From contig JAAEPH010000038.1 in NCBI GenBank assembly GCA_024232855.1, positions 1 through 32,767 on the forward strand: a stretch of 32,767 nt of DNA. The letters are read 5' to 3'. The position numbers were made by a program, and so were the translations under genes. The DNA comes from Gammaproteobacteria bacterium (GTDB lineage: Bacteria; Pseudomonadota; Gammaproteobacteria; GCA-001735895). Numbering within the stretch: position 1 is the stretch's first letter; each line of letters opens with the position of its first letter. Positions 22,241 to 30,444 of this stretch are shown piece after piece. Below the pieces are notes generated by a model that saw nothing but the letters and a program-made list of their open reading frames with translations, was not told the DNA's origin and did not search any database.

Positions 22241-24227
22241 AACCGTCGCAGGGGTAATTCTGGCGCTGTTGTGCAGCGCGAGTACGAGCCTGTTCGCGCA
22301 AATCCCCACCGCGCCGCCCTGGCATGACATCGAGGTAACGCTGACGTCGGGGAATGGCGAAATCCGCGTCAGCGACCGGATCACGCTTGACGGGCGCGAG
22401 CGGTTTCGTTTCGGCCTTGCGCACTGGCTCGAGATAGAGGCGCTATCGGTCGATGGGGTTGGGGCGAGCGTAACCAGGCAGGACGGCGGGTACCTGGTGG
22501 AACTGCCCGATAGCGGTCGACACCAGCTCGATTTCAAGCTGCGCGGCACGGTGCCGCCGCGCGACGCCGGGCAAGGGCGTGATGCGGGCATGCTCGCCAG
22601 CAGCGGCGACGACGGCGTGTACCTGCCGGCCTACGATGCCTGGATTCCCGACGAGGGCGGCGCTTCGATCCGCTATCGTTTGAAGGTCGGCATAGCGGCA
22701 ACGCGGCGCGCCGTCGCGACCGCGAAACTCATCGACGAAAAGGTGGATGGCGGGCGCTACCAGGCGAGCTTCGAGCAGTCTCATGCGGGAGAAGCGCCGT
22801 CGCTGTTCACCGGACCATACCAGGTGCGCGAGCGACTTGTCGATGGGCTGCGTTTACGCACTTACTTTCACGCCGAGCTAGCCGAACTGTCCGATATTTA
22901 TCTCGATGCCGCGAACGCCTATATCCAGCGCTATCGACGGCAGATAGGCGACTATCCCTACGCTGACTTCCACGTTATCTCGGCGCCGTTACCGGTGGGG
23001 CTCGGCTTCCCTAATCTGACCTATGTCGGGCGCCGGGTGATCCCGCTGCCATTCATGCGCGGGCGCTCGCTGGCCCACGAGGTACTGCACAACTGGTGGG
23101 GTAACGGGGTCGCGGTCGATTACGCCAGCGGCAACTGGGCCGAGGGGCTGACCACCTTCATGGCCGATTACGCGCTGGAACGGGACAAGAGCGCGGCCGC
23201 GGCGCGCAGCATGCGCATCAAGTGGTTGCGCGATTACGCGGCGCTGCCCCCGGGGCGTGACCTGCCGGTGCGCGCATTCAGGTCCAGGCGCCACCAGGCA
23301 TCGCAGGTAATCGGTTACGACAAGGTCGCATTTATTTTTCACATGCTGACCCGGGAAATCGGTCGGCCCGCCTTCGACGCCGGATTGCGGCGCTTCTGGA
23401 ATTGGCACAAGTACCGCGGCGCCGGGTGGCGGGATTTGCAGGCTGCGTTCGAAGCCGCCGCGGGACGCGATCTCGGCTGGTTCTTCAGGCAGTGGCTGGA
23501 CCGCCCCGGCGCGCCGCGCATCAGTATCGGCGCGCACAGCCTGACGCGGGTCGACGAGGGTTTTCGGCTCGACGTCGAAATAATCCAGCCCATCGCCGGC
23601 TATCGTTTCGGCTTGCCCGTGTTGCTGACCACCGATGACGGCTTCGAGCGTCACGAAATACGCGTAAGCGAAACCCTGACCCGGGTGGAATGGATCACTA
23701 GCGCGCGGCCCCGGTCGATTCATTTCGATCCGGATAACGACGTATTTCGCTTGTTGCGGAAAAGCGAGACGCCGCCGATATTGCGCGACATCACCCTCGA
23801 CCCGGCCGCCACGGCGATGATCGGCGCCGGGAACGAGGAATTCGCCGGCGTCGCGCGCGCCCTGGCCGCGGGTCTGATGGATGTCGAGGCGCGATTCGCG
23901 GAGCTGGCGCTCGACAGGACGATCGAGCGGCCGCTACTGCTCATTACCACGACAGACAGGCTCCACCAACAGCTCGCTCAACTGGGCCTGCAGCAGCCGG
24001 CGGGGTTACCCGCTGCCGAATATTCGGCAGCGGCCTGGACAGCACGCCTGGCAAACGGCGTCCCGATACTCGTGGTCAGCGCAGACAACGTAGCCGAACT
24101 GCGGGCGCTGCTGCGGCCACTGCCGCATTACGGTGGTCAGAGTTACGTATTGTTCGAAACCGGACGCGCCCGCGATCGCGGCATCTGGCCGGTTAAACGC
24201 GGCGCCCTGTTCCTCGAATTTGACTAG
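22233..24227 (+). CDS. Exported M1-family zinc metallopeptidase
   Basis: The 664-aa protein has a signal peptide (about residues 1-22, SASTSLFA). An M1-like N-terminal beta domain precedes the catalytic domain with HEVLH at 282-286 and the downstream NWAEGL giving Glu304. The spacing is HEXXH-X17-E, one residue shorter than in classic aminopeptidase N. No GAMEN exopeptidase motif is visible in the expected strand, where PLPVGLGFPNL stands instead. It is probably a periplasmic peptidase. The start is TTG, chosen because it gives a clean signal peptide and overlaps the ChaN gene stop by 8 bp. No alternative ATG is nearby. The C-terminal 150 residues are not recognised. Confidence 0.85.
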   Translation: MNRTVAGVILALLCSASTSLFAQIPTAPPWHDIEVTLTSGNGEIRVSDRITLDGRERFRFGLAHWLEIEALSVDGVGASVTRQDGGYLVELPDSGRHQLDFKLRGTVPPRDAGQGRDAGMLASSGDDGVYLPAYDAWIPDEGGASIRYRLKVGIAATRRAVATAKLIDEKVDGGRYQASFEQSHAGEAPSLFTGPYQVRERLVDGLRLRTYFHAELAELSDIYLDAANAYIQRYRRQIGDYPYADFHVISAPLPVGLGFPNLTYVGRRVIPLPFMRGRSLAHEVLHNWWGNGVAVDYASGNWAEGLTTFMADYALERDKSAAAARSMRIKWLRDYAALPPGRDLPVRAFRSRRHQASQVIGYDKVAFIFHMLTREIGRPAFDAGLRRFWNWHKYRGAGWRDLQAAFEAAAGRDLGWFFRQWLDRPGAPRISIGAHSLTRVDEGFRLDVEIIQPIAGYRFGLPVLLTTDDGFERHEIRVSETLTRVEWITSARPRSIHFDPDNDVFRLLRKSETPPILRDITLDPAATAMIGAGNEEFAGVARALAAGLMDVEARFAELALDRTIERPLLLITTTDRLHQQLAQLGLQQPAGLPAAEYSAAAWTARLANGVPILVVSADNVAELRALLRPLPHYGGQSYVLFETGRARDRGIWPVKRGALFLEFD

Positions 24228-24241
24228 CCGGCGGGCCTGGT

Positions 24242-24676
24242 TCACAAAAACCTGATTTCCCTGGCTTCTCTTCCGTCGAGTTCGCACTCGAATGGTTTGG
24301 TGATCAACTCTTCGCTGCCATTCTTACTGAAACGAACCGCGCCCAAGAGCACTTGATCGGTGGATGGCTTGGGGTTGCTAAAACCAATGGTGATATATTG
24401 AGGAAATTGCCCGGATTCCAGGATCAGCTTCTTGCAGTGCAACTTCGGACAACTGCCAATCGCATAGGTGGGTAGGGGTGGCTCGCAGTTTGCAACCGAT
24501 ATTTCCCCATCGATCACGGTAATTTTGGGCAGGCTCTGGACCCACAATACCCCCATTCCGGCAACTGAAACAATAAAAGCGATCAGCAGGCTGACAAAGA
24601 TTCGCCGTTTCAAATCGCCATTGTTTGCAGGGTGGTTCATTCCAGGCTCGGTTTGCGGATCAGTTTGCAAGAACAT
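24242..24676 (-). CDS. Small membrane-anchored protein of unknown function in the cox operon
   Basis: The 144-aa ORF has one transmembrane segment (about residues 27-47, FVSLLIAFIVSVAGMGVLWV). An outward domain of about 95 residues follows, with a few cysteines (NCEPP, SCPKLHC). I do not recognise the family. It is last in the oxidase operon, convergent with the M1 peptidase gene and only 14 bp from it. The start may be ATG 24640 (MNHPANNGD), which removes the overlap with the SCO gene, because neither candidate has a clear ribosome site. Its location suggests a role in oxidase assembly, but this is context only. Confidence 0.65.
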   Translation of the reverse strand: MFLQTDPQTEPGMNHPANNGDLKRRIFVSLLIAFIVSVAGMGVLWVQSLPKITVIDGEISVANCEPPLPTYAIGSCPKLHCKKLILESGQFPQYITIGFSNPKPSTDQVLLGAVRFSKNGSEELITKPFECELDGREAREIRFL

Positions 24677-25313
24677 AATGATAGTCTTTGGCGATAGTAT
24701 TGGCGTTGTGGGGTGCTGAGGTCAAACTGCGCACGCGCGCCTGCGGGTCAACCAGCAGTATCGCGGTGGTATGGTTGATTGAATAGTTACCCTCATTGTC
24801 AGGGCTATTTTTCTCGTAAAATATGCCTAACGGTTTAGTCATTTTTTTCAACTGGTTCTCGGGGCCGGTTACACCAAGAAAGTCCTGATGGAAATAGGTC
24901 ATGTATTCGGCAAGATTCTCGGGGCTATCCCGGTCGGAGTCGATCGAGACAAATATGTACCTGGGCTTTGCCAGCTCGGTTTTCTGCTGTAGCGTTTTAT
25001 CTACCTCCATTAACACATTAATGGTGGTGGGACATACGTCCGGACAACTGGTGTAGCCAAAAAATAGAAACGACCACTGCTCCTTCAAACTATCCCGGGT
25101 AAAGCGGTCCCCGTTCTGATCAATAAGCTCGAACTCCGGCATGCCGAGCGGCTCGTGCAGCACGGTTGCCCGGGTATTTGCCGGTACCAGGCTCAGCTTT
25201 TCGGGAGATTTCAGGAACTCACCGACGATCCAGGCCGCGCCGAGCACAGCCGCGGCCATACCGAGGCCAAACAGCATTTCAGCAAGACGAATCCTGGTGA
25301 CAATATGATTCAA
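24660..25313 (-). CDS. SCO1/SenC-family copper chaperone (second copy)
   Basis: The protein has an N-terminal membrane anchor (LFGLGMAAAVLGAAWIV) and a thioredoxin-fold SCO domain with the copper-binding CPDVC motif. The distal His is in SINHTTAILLVD. SCO proteins deliver copper to, and reduce the cysteines of, the CuA site of oxidase subunit II at the outer face of the inner membrane. The track ORF (to 25493) overlaps ctaD by 155 bp, so it is too long. TTG 25313 gives 217 aa with positive charges before the membrane segment; ATG 25277 (205 aa) is the alternative. It follows ctaD in the operon. Confidence 0.85.
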   Translation of the reverse strand: MNHIVTRIRLAEMLFGLGMAAAVLGAAWIVGEFLKSPEKLSLVPANTRATVLHEPLGMPEFELIDQNGDRFTRDSLKEQWSFLFFGYTSCPDVCPTTINVLMEVDKTLQQKTELAKPRYIFVSIDSDRDSPENLAEYMTYFHQDFLGVTGPENQLKKMTKPLGIFYEKNSPDNEGNYSINHTTAILLVDPQARVRSLTSAPHNANTIAKDYHYVLAN

Positions 25314-25338
25314 AACAGGGGCTGCCGGGCTGCTTTCG

Positions 25339-26922
25339 TCAACGCTTCCCTTTGTAGTTGTATGGATGCCAATCCGGATCGATGGTCGGAAGCACGGGCC
25401 AGTTACCATGCGGGGGCGGTGTCGCTGTCGTCCATTCCAGCGAATTGGATCCCCAGGGATTATCGGGAGCTTTCTCGCCATAGATCGCCCCATGGATCCA
25501 GTTGCCCAAGGCGAGCACGAATCCTATCCCGATCAGTACCGATCCAACAGTCATGACCATCTGATCGCTTTCGAACTGCGGAAGATGGGCATAGTCATAA
25601 TATCGCCTGGGCATGCCGGCAAGTCCCATTTCCATCTGTGTCCAGAAGGCGACGTTGGTGCCGACAAAGGAAAGCCAGAAACCTATCTTGCCTACGGTTT
25701 CGTTGTACATTCGACCGGTCATTTTCGGAAAAATGTAATAAACGCCCGCAAAGATGGCAAAGGTGCCAGCCACCGCCATGACGTAATGGAAATGACCAAC
25801 GATGAAATAGGTGTCGGAGATATGCAAATCCAGCGAGGCGATAGCATTGGGAATGCCGGTCAGGCCGCCGATAAGGAACAGGAATATGAATCCCATGGCG
25901 TATTGCATCGGCGTTCTGCTCAGGTCGATCGATCCCTTGTACAGGGTACCCACCAGGCCGATCAGCATCAGGCCGACCGGAACCGAAATCAGCAGGGTGG
26001 TGACCATTTGCCCGACCCGAATCCAGTCGGGCATGCCGGTAACGAACAGGTGGTGAACCCAGACCTCCCCGGAAACCAGCACGATGCCACCGATCCCGCC
26101 GTATACCACCACTTTGTAATTGAACACCATGTTCTTACAGAATGTGGCGACAATTTCCATGATGATCGCGAAGAATGGCAGAAAAATTACATACACCGCC
26201 GGGTGGGAATAAAACCAGAACAGATTCTGATAAGTGAGCACGTCGCCACCCGTGGTGGTGTCGAAGAAATTCGTGCCCAGGTATTTATCGAAGGCGATTA
26301 ATAGAACGGCGGTGCCCAGTACCGGGACGAAAATCAGCTGAATCACAAATGCAGCGATGGTGGCCCAGACGAAAACATTCAACTGGTTCCAGCCCATACC
26401 CTTGGCCCGCATGAATGATACGGTAGTCAGAAAATTGATCCCGGCAATAATGGAGGCGAAGCCGATTAATAACACGGTGAAGGTATACAGTGCCGTATTG
26501 CCCGTGGTAATCACCGAATACGGTGGATAACCGGTCCACATTATATCCGGCGGATCGGGTACCACAAAGGTCAGCAGCGCCAGAACGACGCCCATGAAGA
26601 ACAACCAGACGCTGAATGCATTCAGGCGGGGAAAAGCAACGTCTTTCGCGCCTATCATGAGCGGTATGAAATAGTTGGCCATGAACCCGGTGAGGGCCGG
26701 GATCTGAAAGCCGAGAATCATCGCGGCCCCGTGGAAGTATAGCCAGACGTTATAGGTAGTAGGGTCGTCGGTAATGGTCGGGCCTATGTAAGTCAGCTCG
26801 GCGCGGATCAGCAGAGCCATGATTCCCGCAATACAAAAGGCTGCAATGGACCCGATAAGATATAAGATCCCTACGCGTTTATGGTCGGTGGTAAATATCC
26901 ACTCACTAAGAACTTTACCCAT
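25339..26922 (-). CDS. ctaD: Cytochrome c oxidase subunit I, A2-type heme-copper oxidase
   Basis: The product is 527 aa from ATG 26922, which has GGGGAG about ten bases upstream; the extra 36 codons of the track ORF overlap the ctaC 3' end. Heme and copper ligands are visible: His64 (low-spin heme), His240 and Tyr244 in WFYSHPAVY, His290-His291 in VHHLF, and His377 and His379 in VGHFHYVM. The YSHP motif, with Ala242 at the A1-family Glu position (HPEVY), is the mark of A2-type oxidases, where Tyr and Ser replace the D-channel glutamate. It reduces O2 to water and pumps protons. No C-terminal fusion to subunit III is present. Confidence 0.95.
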   Translation of the reverse strand: MGKVLSEWIFTTDHKRVGILYLIGSIAAFCIAGIMALLIRAELTYIGPTITDDPTTYNVWLYFHGAAMILGFQIPALTGFMANYFIPLMIGAKDVAFPRLNAFSVWLFFMGVVLALLTFVVPDPPDIMWTGYPPYSVITTGNTALYTFTVLLIGFASIIAGINFLTTVSFMRAKGMGWNQLNVFVWATIAAFVIQLIFVPVLGTAVLLIAFDKYLGTNFFDTTTGGDVLTYQNLFWFYSHPAVYVIFLPFFAIIMEIVATFCKNMVFNYKVVVYGGIGGIVLVSGEVWVHHLFVTGMPDWIRVGQMVTTLLISVPVGLMLIGLVGTLYKGSIDLSRTPMQYAMGFIFLFLIGGLTGIPNAIASLDLHISDTYFIVGHFHYVMAVAGTFAIFAGVYYIFPKMTGRMYNETVGKIGFWLSFVGTNVAFWTQMEMGLAGMPRRYYDYAHLPQFESDQMVMTVGSVLIGIGFVLALGNWIHGAIYGEKAPDNPWGSNSLEWTTATPPPHGNWPVLPTIDPDWHPYNYKGKR

Positions 26923-26927
26923 AGCCG

Positions 26928-27752
26928 TTAACTCCCCTGCTCGATATTTTTCTTGGTTACTGTCACCATGGATTCTCCAGTGGCGTTGCTCTTTTTCCGG
27001 GATAGCCTGCTTTCTTCCTCGGAGTACCATTGGTCGAATTCAGCAGGTACCATGACTTCAATGCGCCCGATCATATACGAGTGCATGACGCCGCAAAATT
27101 CCGTACAGGTGACCAGGTTATCCTTGTCGCCTATGTCTTCTTCTTTCGGGTAGAACCACAGATAGGTTACGCGCCCGGGCATGGAGTCCTCTTTCACCCG
27201 GTATCGCGCCAGGAAGTGGCTGTGAATCGTATCCCGGCTTGTCATTCTCAGCATAATGGGTTTACCCGCCGGGACCCGCAACAGGTTCTGCGTCTGAATC
27301 CCATTCGGGTAGGTATAGTCCCAGCTGTACATGCCGCTTTCCAGCTTGACCTCCATTCGGTCTGCCGGCACGTCGCGATACTTGTTCCACAACTGCCAGC
27401 CCTTTGCAGCCAGATAGAAATCGTCGGCCATGAATATGAAGGCCGGAATCAATGCCCAGCCCACCGCCTGCACCGCGCTGAACCGGGGTCCGTCGCCCAC
27501 CTGATCGGGATGCTTTCGACGATACCTGAACATGAACCACAGGGTTAACGCGGCAAATGCCACTCCCATTATGGTGATGTCCAACATGACCGTATCCCAG
27601 AGTTCGTCAAAACCCGGTGCCGGATCGTTTATGGTGTCGGAAAGGCTGGTTTCAAATGCGTACACGCCACTCGAGTGCAACAGGAACAACAGACTGAAGC
27701 AGAGGAGTGCCGGGTACAGGTCCTTTCTTTTTTTAACGTCGTTTTTACACAT
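26928..27752 (-). CDS. ctaC: Cytochrome c oxidase subunit II with CuA site
   Basis: The 274-aa protein has an N-terminal hydrophobic segment (probably a signal, SGVYA) and two transmembrane helices (about 52-76 and 92-112). A cupredoxin domain follows. The CuA ligands are complete: His177 in TIHSH, and Cys216, Glu218, Cys220, His224 and Met227 in CTEFCGVMHSYM. It takes electrons from a soluble cytochrome c and passes them to subunit I. No cytochrome c domain is fused at the C-terminus, so the oxidase is not of caa3 type and needs a separate donor. Such a donor is encoded divergently at 29663. The start overlaps the preceding SCO stop by one base (TGATG). Confidence 0.95.
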   Translation of the reverse strand: MCKNDVKKRKDLYPALLCFSLLFLLHSSGVYAFETSLSDTINDPAPGFDELWDTVMLDITIMGVAFAALTLWFMFRYRRKHPDQVGDGPRFSAVQAVGWALIPAFIFMADDFYLAAKGWQLWNKYRDVPADRMEVKLESGMYSWDYTYPNGIQTQNLLRVPAGKPIMLRMTSRDTIHSHFLARYRVKEDSMPGRVTYLWFYPKEEDIGDKDNLVTCTEFCGVMHSYMIGRIEVMVPAEFDQWYSEEESRLSRKKSNATGESMVTVTKKNIEQGS

Positions 27753-28675
27753 CAGGTAACCTCTTTGTTCAGTCGGACTTTATGTCTGTAAATCAGGGTC
27801 GAGAGACCAATTAGCGACAGGCCGAAGACCAGTGCCGCCAGACCTGCAACCAGTGATAGGTTTAAGGTGTATTTGCCTTCCTTGAAATTGTAGCTATAGC
27901 AAACGCCGGTCAGGATATCGATGACGTTGGACGAGTTCGAAATCCTGCCCCAATCGGCATCGATAAGCGCCTTTTCGATAGTATCCGGCTCCATGGAAGT
28001 ACCGTAGAGATAGCGCGCCACCCGCCCCTGAGGGGTCAGGAATACCACCGCATTGGGATGCAGGAATACTTCATCCGCCCGGGACCAGAAGAATTTGTAA
28101 CCGACACTGGATGTCAAAACCTCCAGATCGGTTTGCCTGTTTTGCAATACGGCGTGGCGCCAGCCACTGGAATTGAGGGGCGACAGCTCGTTTTCATCGA
28201 CAAAGGTTTGCATGCTCTCGGCAGTATCGTGCCGGTCAAATGAAACCGTGAGCACGCTGAAGTCCTTCCCCAGTTCAAATCGATCGATTTTCTCCAGGGC
28301 CTGCTTCAGTAAGGTATTCATGATCGGGCAACTGCCGCCACACCCGTAATACGAGAACAACAATATTACCGGATTGCCCAGCATCTCGCCCAGAACGAAG
28401 CGGTTTCCTTCGCTATCCACCATTGCGAGATCCCGGGGTATCGGTGCCCCGAGATAACTCGGTTCATCGATTTGCATTACTCCCGGGTCGATGTTCGATT
28501 CCCCGGTGAAGCTTCCGTATGGCGCGACGGCCAATGCGGCCTGAGACCAGAACATTGCAAGAAAGCCCACTCCGGCAAACCGACCGGAAAAGCGCCGCAA
28601 TCTATGTGCTAAAAATGGACCACCCACTAACATCAGCTGTGTATAACTACCAGAAATAAACCTGGGAAACGACAA
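27752..28675 (-). CDS. SCO1/SenC-family protein with C-terminal membrane segment
   Basis: The track protein is 307 aa. After an N-terminal signal-like segment (about 30-50) comes a thioredoxin-fold SCO domain with CGGSC (Cys112, Cys116) and His206 in FLHPNAVVF, the copper ligands. A C-terminal transmembrane helix (about 272-295, LVAGLAALVFGLSLIGLSTLIY) makes it differ from ordinary single-anchor SCO proteins. It resembles the SCO-like proteins found beside A2-type oxidases. It is presumably used for CuA assembly. GTG/ATG choices are unclear: 28675 overlaps the subunit III end by 29 bp, and ATG 28633 (MLVGGPFL) avoids the overlap. Confidence 0.85.
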   Translation of the reverse strand: MSFPRFISGSYTQLMLVGGPFLAHRLRRFSGRFAGVGFLAMFWSQAALAVAPYGSFTGESNIDPGVMQIDEPSYLGAPIPRDLAMVDSEGNRFVLGEMLGNPVILLFSYYGCGGSCPIMNTLLKQALEKIDRFELGKDFSVLTVSFDRHDTAESMQTFVDENELSPLNSSGWRHAVLQNRQTDLEVLTSSVGYKFFWSRADEVFLHPNAVVFLTPQGRVARYLYGTSMEPDTIEKALIDADWGRISNSSNVIDILTGVCYSYNFKEGKYTLNLSLVAGLAALVFGLSLIGLSTLIYRHKVRLNKEVT

Positions 28676-29399
28676 AGAACCATATGATATCGACGAAATG
28701 CCAGTAGAGAGCCCCGGCTTTTACCAGGCCGGTATTTATCCTGTTTTTCAATGCCGGCAAAAGCATGGTGAGAAAAATACAGAGGCCAACCAGAACGTGG
28801 GAGGCGTGAAAGCCGGTAACACTGAAAAAGGAGGTGCTATAAACGTTGGTCGATACGGTGAATCCCTGCCCTATTAAATCACCCCACTCGTACAGGGATA
28901 AACCGAGGAAAGCGGCGCCGAGCAGCATGGTTATTTTCAACCACTTGACAAAGCCGGCCTTATCGTCGTTTTCAAGCCGGGCTTCACCGGCATGAATGGT
29001 GAAGCTGGAGGCAACCAGAAACACGGTCATTATCATGGGTATCACCACCGGCATTGCTGCTGGAGTTCCAGCGGGAGGCCAGTCGGGAGTTAACAGCCGT
29101 TGCAGCCAGTAATTGGCGAACAGCGACAGGAAGATCATCGCTTCCGCGAGGATGAACCAACCCATTGACGGGACGCTGAGACCTTCGCTTTCACCATCGA
29201 TTGTCTCGTTTACCCAGATGACAATACCGCCAATTATCAGTGGCGTACCAAGGCCCAGACTGATAATCGCAGCCAAACCGCTGTCATAAACGAAATAAAA
29301 AATAAACGCCAGGCACAGGAACAGAATGCCCACACTAATTATCAAAGGCGCGGTACTGGTATCCCAATGATCGTCATGCGTCGTTGCGTTTTCAGCCAT
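28647..29399 (-). CDS. ctaE: Cytochrome c oxidase subunit III
   Basis: The 250-aa protein has seven predicted membrane helices. Family motifs are LAEAMIFLSLFANYW in the third helix, VTGFHASHVLVGL in the sixth, and YWHFVDIIWFF in the last. Subunit III stabilises the oxidase core and lies in the inner membrane. It is the first gene of the operon, with a GGGGGA ribosome site. The order III-SCO-II-I-SCO is not the common II-I-assembly-III order. No heme A synthase or farnesyltransferase genes (ctaA, ctaB) are in the window. Confidence 0.93.
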   Translation of the reverse strand: MAENATTHDDHWDTSTAPLIISVGILFLCLAFIFYFVYDSGLAAIISLGLGTPLIIGGIVIWVNETIDGESEGLSVPSMGWFILAEAMIFLSLFANYWLQRLLTPDWPPAGTPAAMPVVIPMIMTVFLVASSFTIHAGEARLENDDKAGFVKWLKITMLLGAAFLGLSLYEWGDLIGQGFTVSTNVYSTSFFSVTGFHASHVLVGLCIFLTMLLPALKNRINTGLVKAGALYWHFVDIIWFFVVSQVYFW

Positions 29400-29537
29400 G
29401 CTTCATCCCCCGTTTTGGAAGGCAACCTTAGTTGTTGCGCGCCTTAGTGGTGCCAGGCAGGCACACCCTCTTTAGTTCGTCCGTGCACCATCATATCGTC
29501 CGAGAAGCGAAAAAACGATAATAGGCAAAAACGAAAA

Positions 29538-29577
29538 AATTTATTGGCGCAATTTCAGTAATAGGTTCAAATAAATT
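29538..29577. promoter_or_regulatory. AT-rich dyad in the cox/cytochrome c divergent region
   Basis: AATTTATT (29538-29545) and AATAAATT (29570-29577) are exact reverse complements with a 24-bp spacer. They lie in the 263-bp gap between subunit III and the cytochrome c gene. A second weaker dyad, GTGCC-N5-GGCAC, is at 29450-29464. No FNR box (TTGAT-N4-ATCAA) is visible in this gap. The role is unknown. Confidence 0.3.
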
Positions 29578-29662
29578 GCCAAATGATTGTAAGGGAGACT
29601 CTTGCTGTTATCAACTCTTACCGTTATCCTGCAGCGATATTTAGCGGAGGGTACTTAGCAAG

Positions 29663-30304
29663 ATGAAAAGAGTCGTTTTTCAAATACTGGTCTACTCGAT
29701 AGCCTGCGGTATATCCGGTAGCGCGATGGCTGCCGGTAATCCCGAGGCCGGCCAGGCCAAATCCGCGGCCTGTGCTGCCTGCCATATGCCAGATGGGAAC
29801 AGTGTCATGCCTGAATGGCCAAAGATTGCCGGACAGATACCAGACTACCTGGTCAGCCAGTTGATGGCCTTTAAGAATGGGGATCGCAAAAATGCCATCA
29901 TGGACCCAATTGTCAAGCCATTGAGTGAGCAGGATATTGAAGATATCGCGGCGTATTACAGCGGGCAGAAAATCCAGCTCGGCGTTGCCAAACCGGAACA
30001 ACTGGCCGTCGGCGAGAAATTGTACAAAAAAGGAGTATTCTATACACCATTGACTGCCTGTACCGGTTGTCATGGTATGGATGGCCAGGGCAATCGAACC
30101 TGGCAAGAAGTGCTGACAGTCCCGCCTACCATATTGACCCCCGCCATTGGCGGCCAACATGCGGCCTACGTGGTAAATCAGCTCAAGGCATTCAGGTCGG
30201 GCGAACGAAGCACCGATGTTGCTGCTGTAATGCGGAAAATAGCCCAGCAAATGAGTGATGAGCAGATCGAAGCGGTGGCGGAATACGTAACCCAGTTACA
30301 GTGA
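29663..30304 (+). CDS. Diheme cytochrome c, cytochrome c4-like
   Basis: The 213-aa protein has a signal peptide (residues 1-24, SGSAMAA) and two similar class I cytochrome domains with CAACH at 37-41 and CTGCH at 133-137. Distal Met residues are likely in NAIMDPIV and in the equivalent place of the second half. This layout is that of periplasmic cytochrome c4, an electron donor to oxidases. It is divergent from the oxidase operon, whose subunit II lacks a heme domain, so it is a natural donor. GGAGG precedes the ATG by about 14 bases, slightly far. Confidence 0.9.
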   Translation: MKRVVFQILVYSIACGISGSAMAAGNPEAGQAKSAACAACHMPDGNSVMPEWPKIAGQIPDYLVSQLMAFKNGDRKNAIMDPIVKPLSEQDIEDIAAYYSGQKIQLGVAKPEQLAVGEKLYKKGVFYTPLTACTGCHGMDGQGNRTWQEVLTVPPTILTPAIGGQHAAYVVNQLKAFRSGERSTDVAAVMRKIAQQMSDEQIEAVAEYVTQLQ

Positions 30305-30319
30305 ACTTTTGATCGTCGG

Positions 30320-30348
30320 GCAGGTGGCTTGCTCCGGTAAGCACCTGC
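30320..30348. terminator. Hairpin downstream of the cytochrome c gene
   Basis: GCAGGTGGCTT pairs with AAGCACCTGC, with a one-base bulge and an 8-nt loop. The stem is 10 bp and begins 16 bp after the cytochrome c stop. No T run follows on the plus strand, so it may be a Rho-dependent or mRNA-stabilising hairpin rather than an intrinsic terminator. Confidence 0.4.
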
Positions 30349-30444
30349 TGCGTCGACTCACTCCCTGTCAAATGCCGCCTGACGGCAGTGCGCGCGAAAA
30401 CCGGATGCCATGATGTTCCGGGTAAACGCCCGCAAACGCATTTG

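Noticed and set aside
29400-29662. FNR box in the cox/cytochrome c divergent promoter
   Set aside because: No TTGAT-N4-ATCAA or close variant could be found by eye on either strand.
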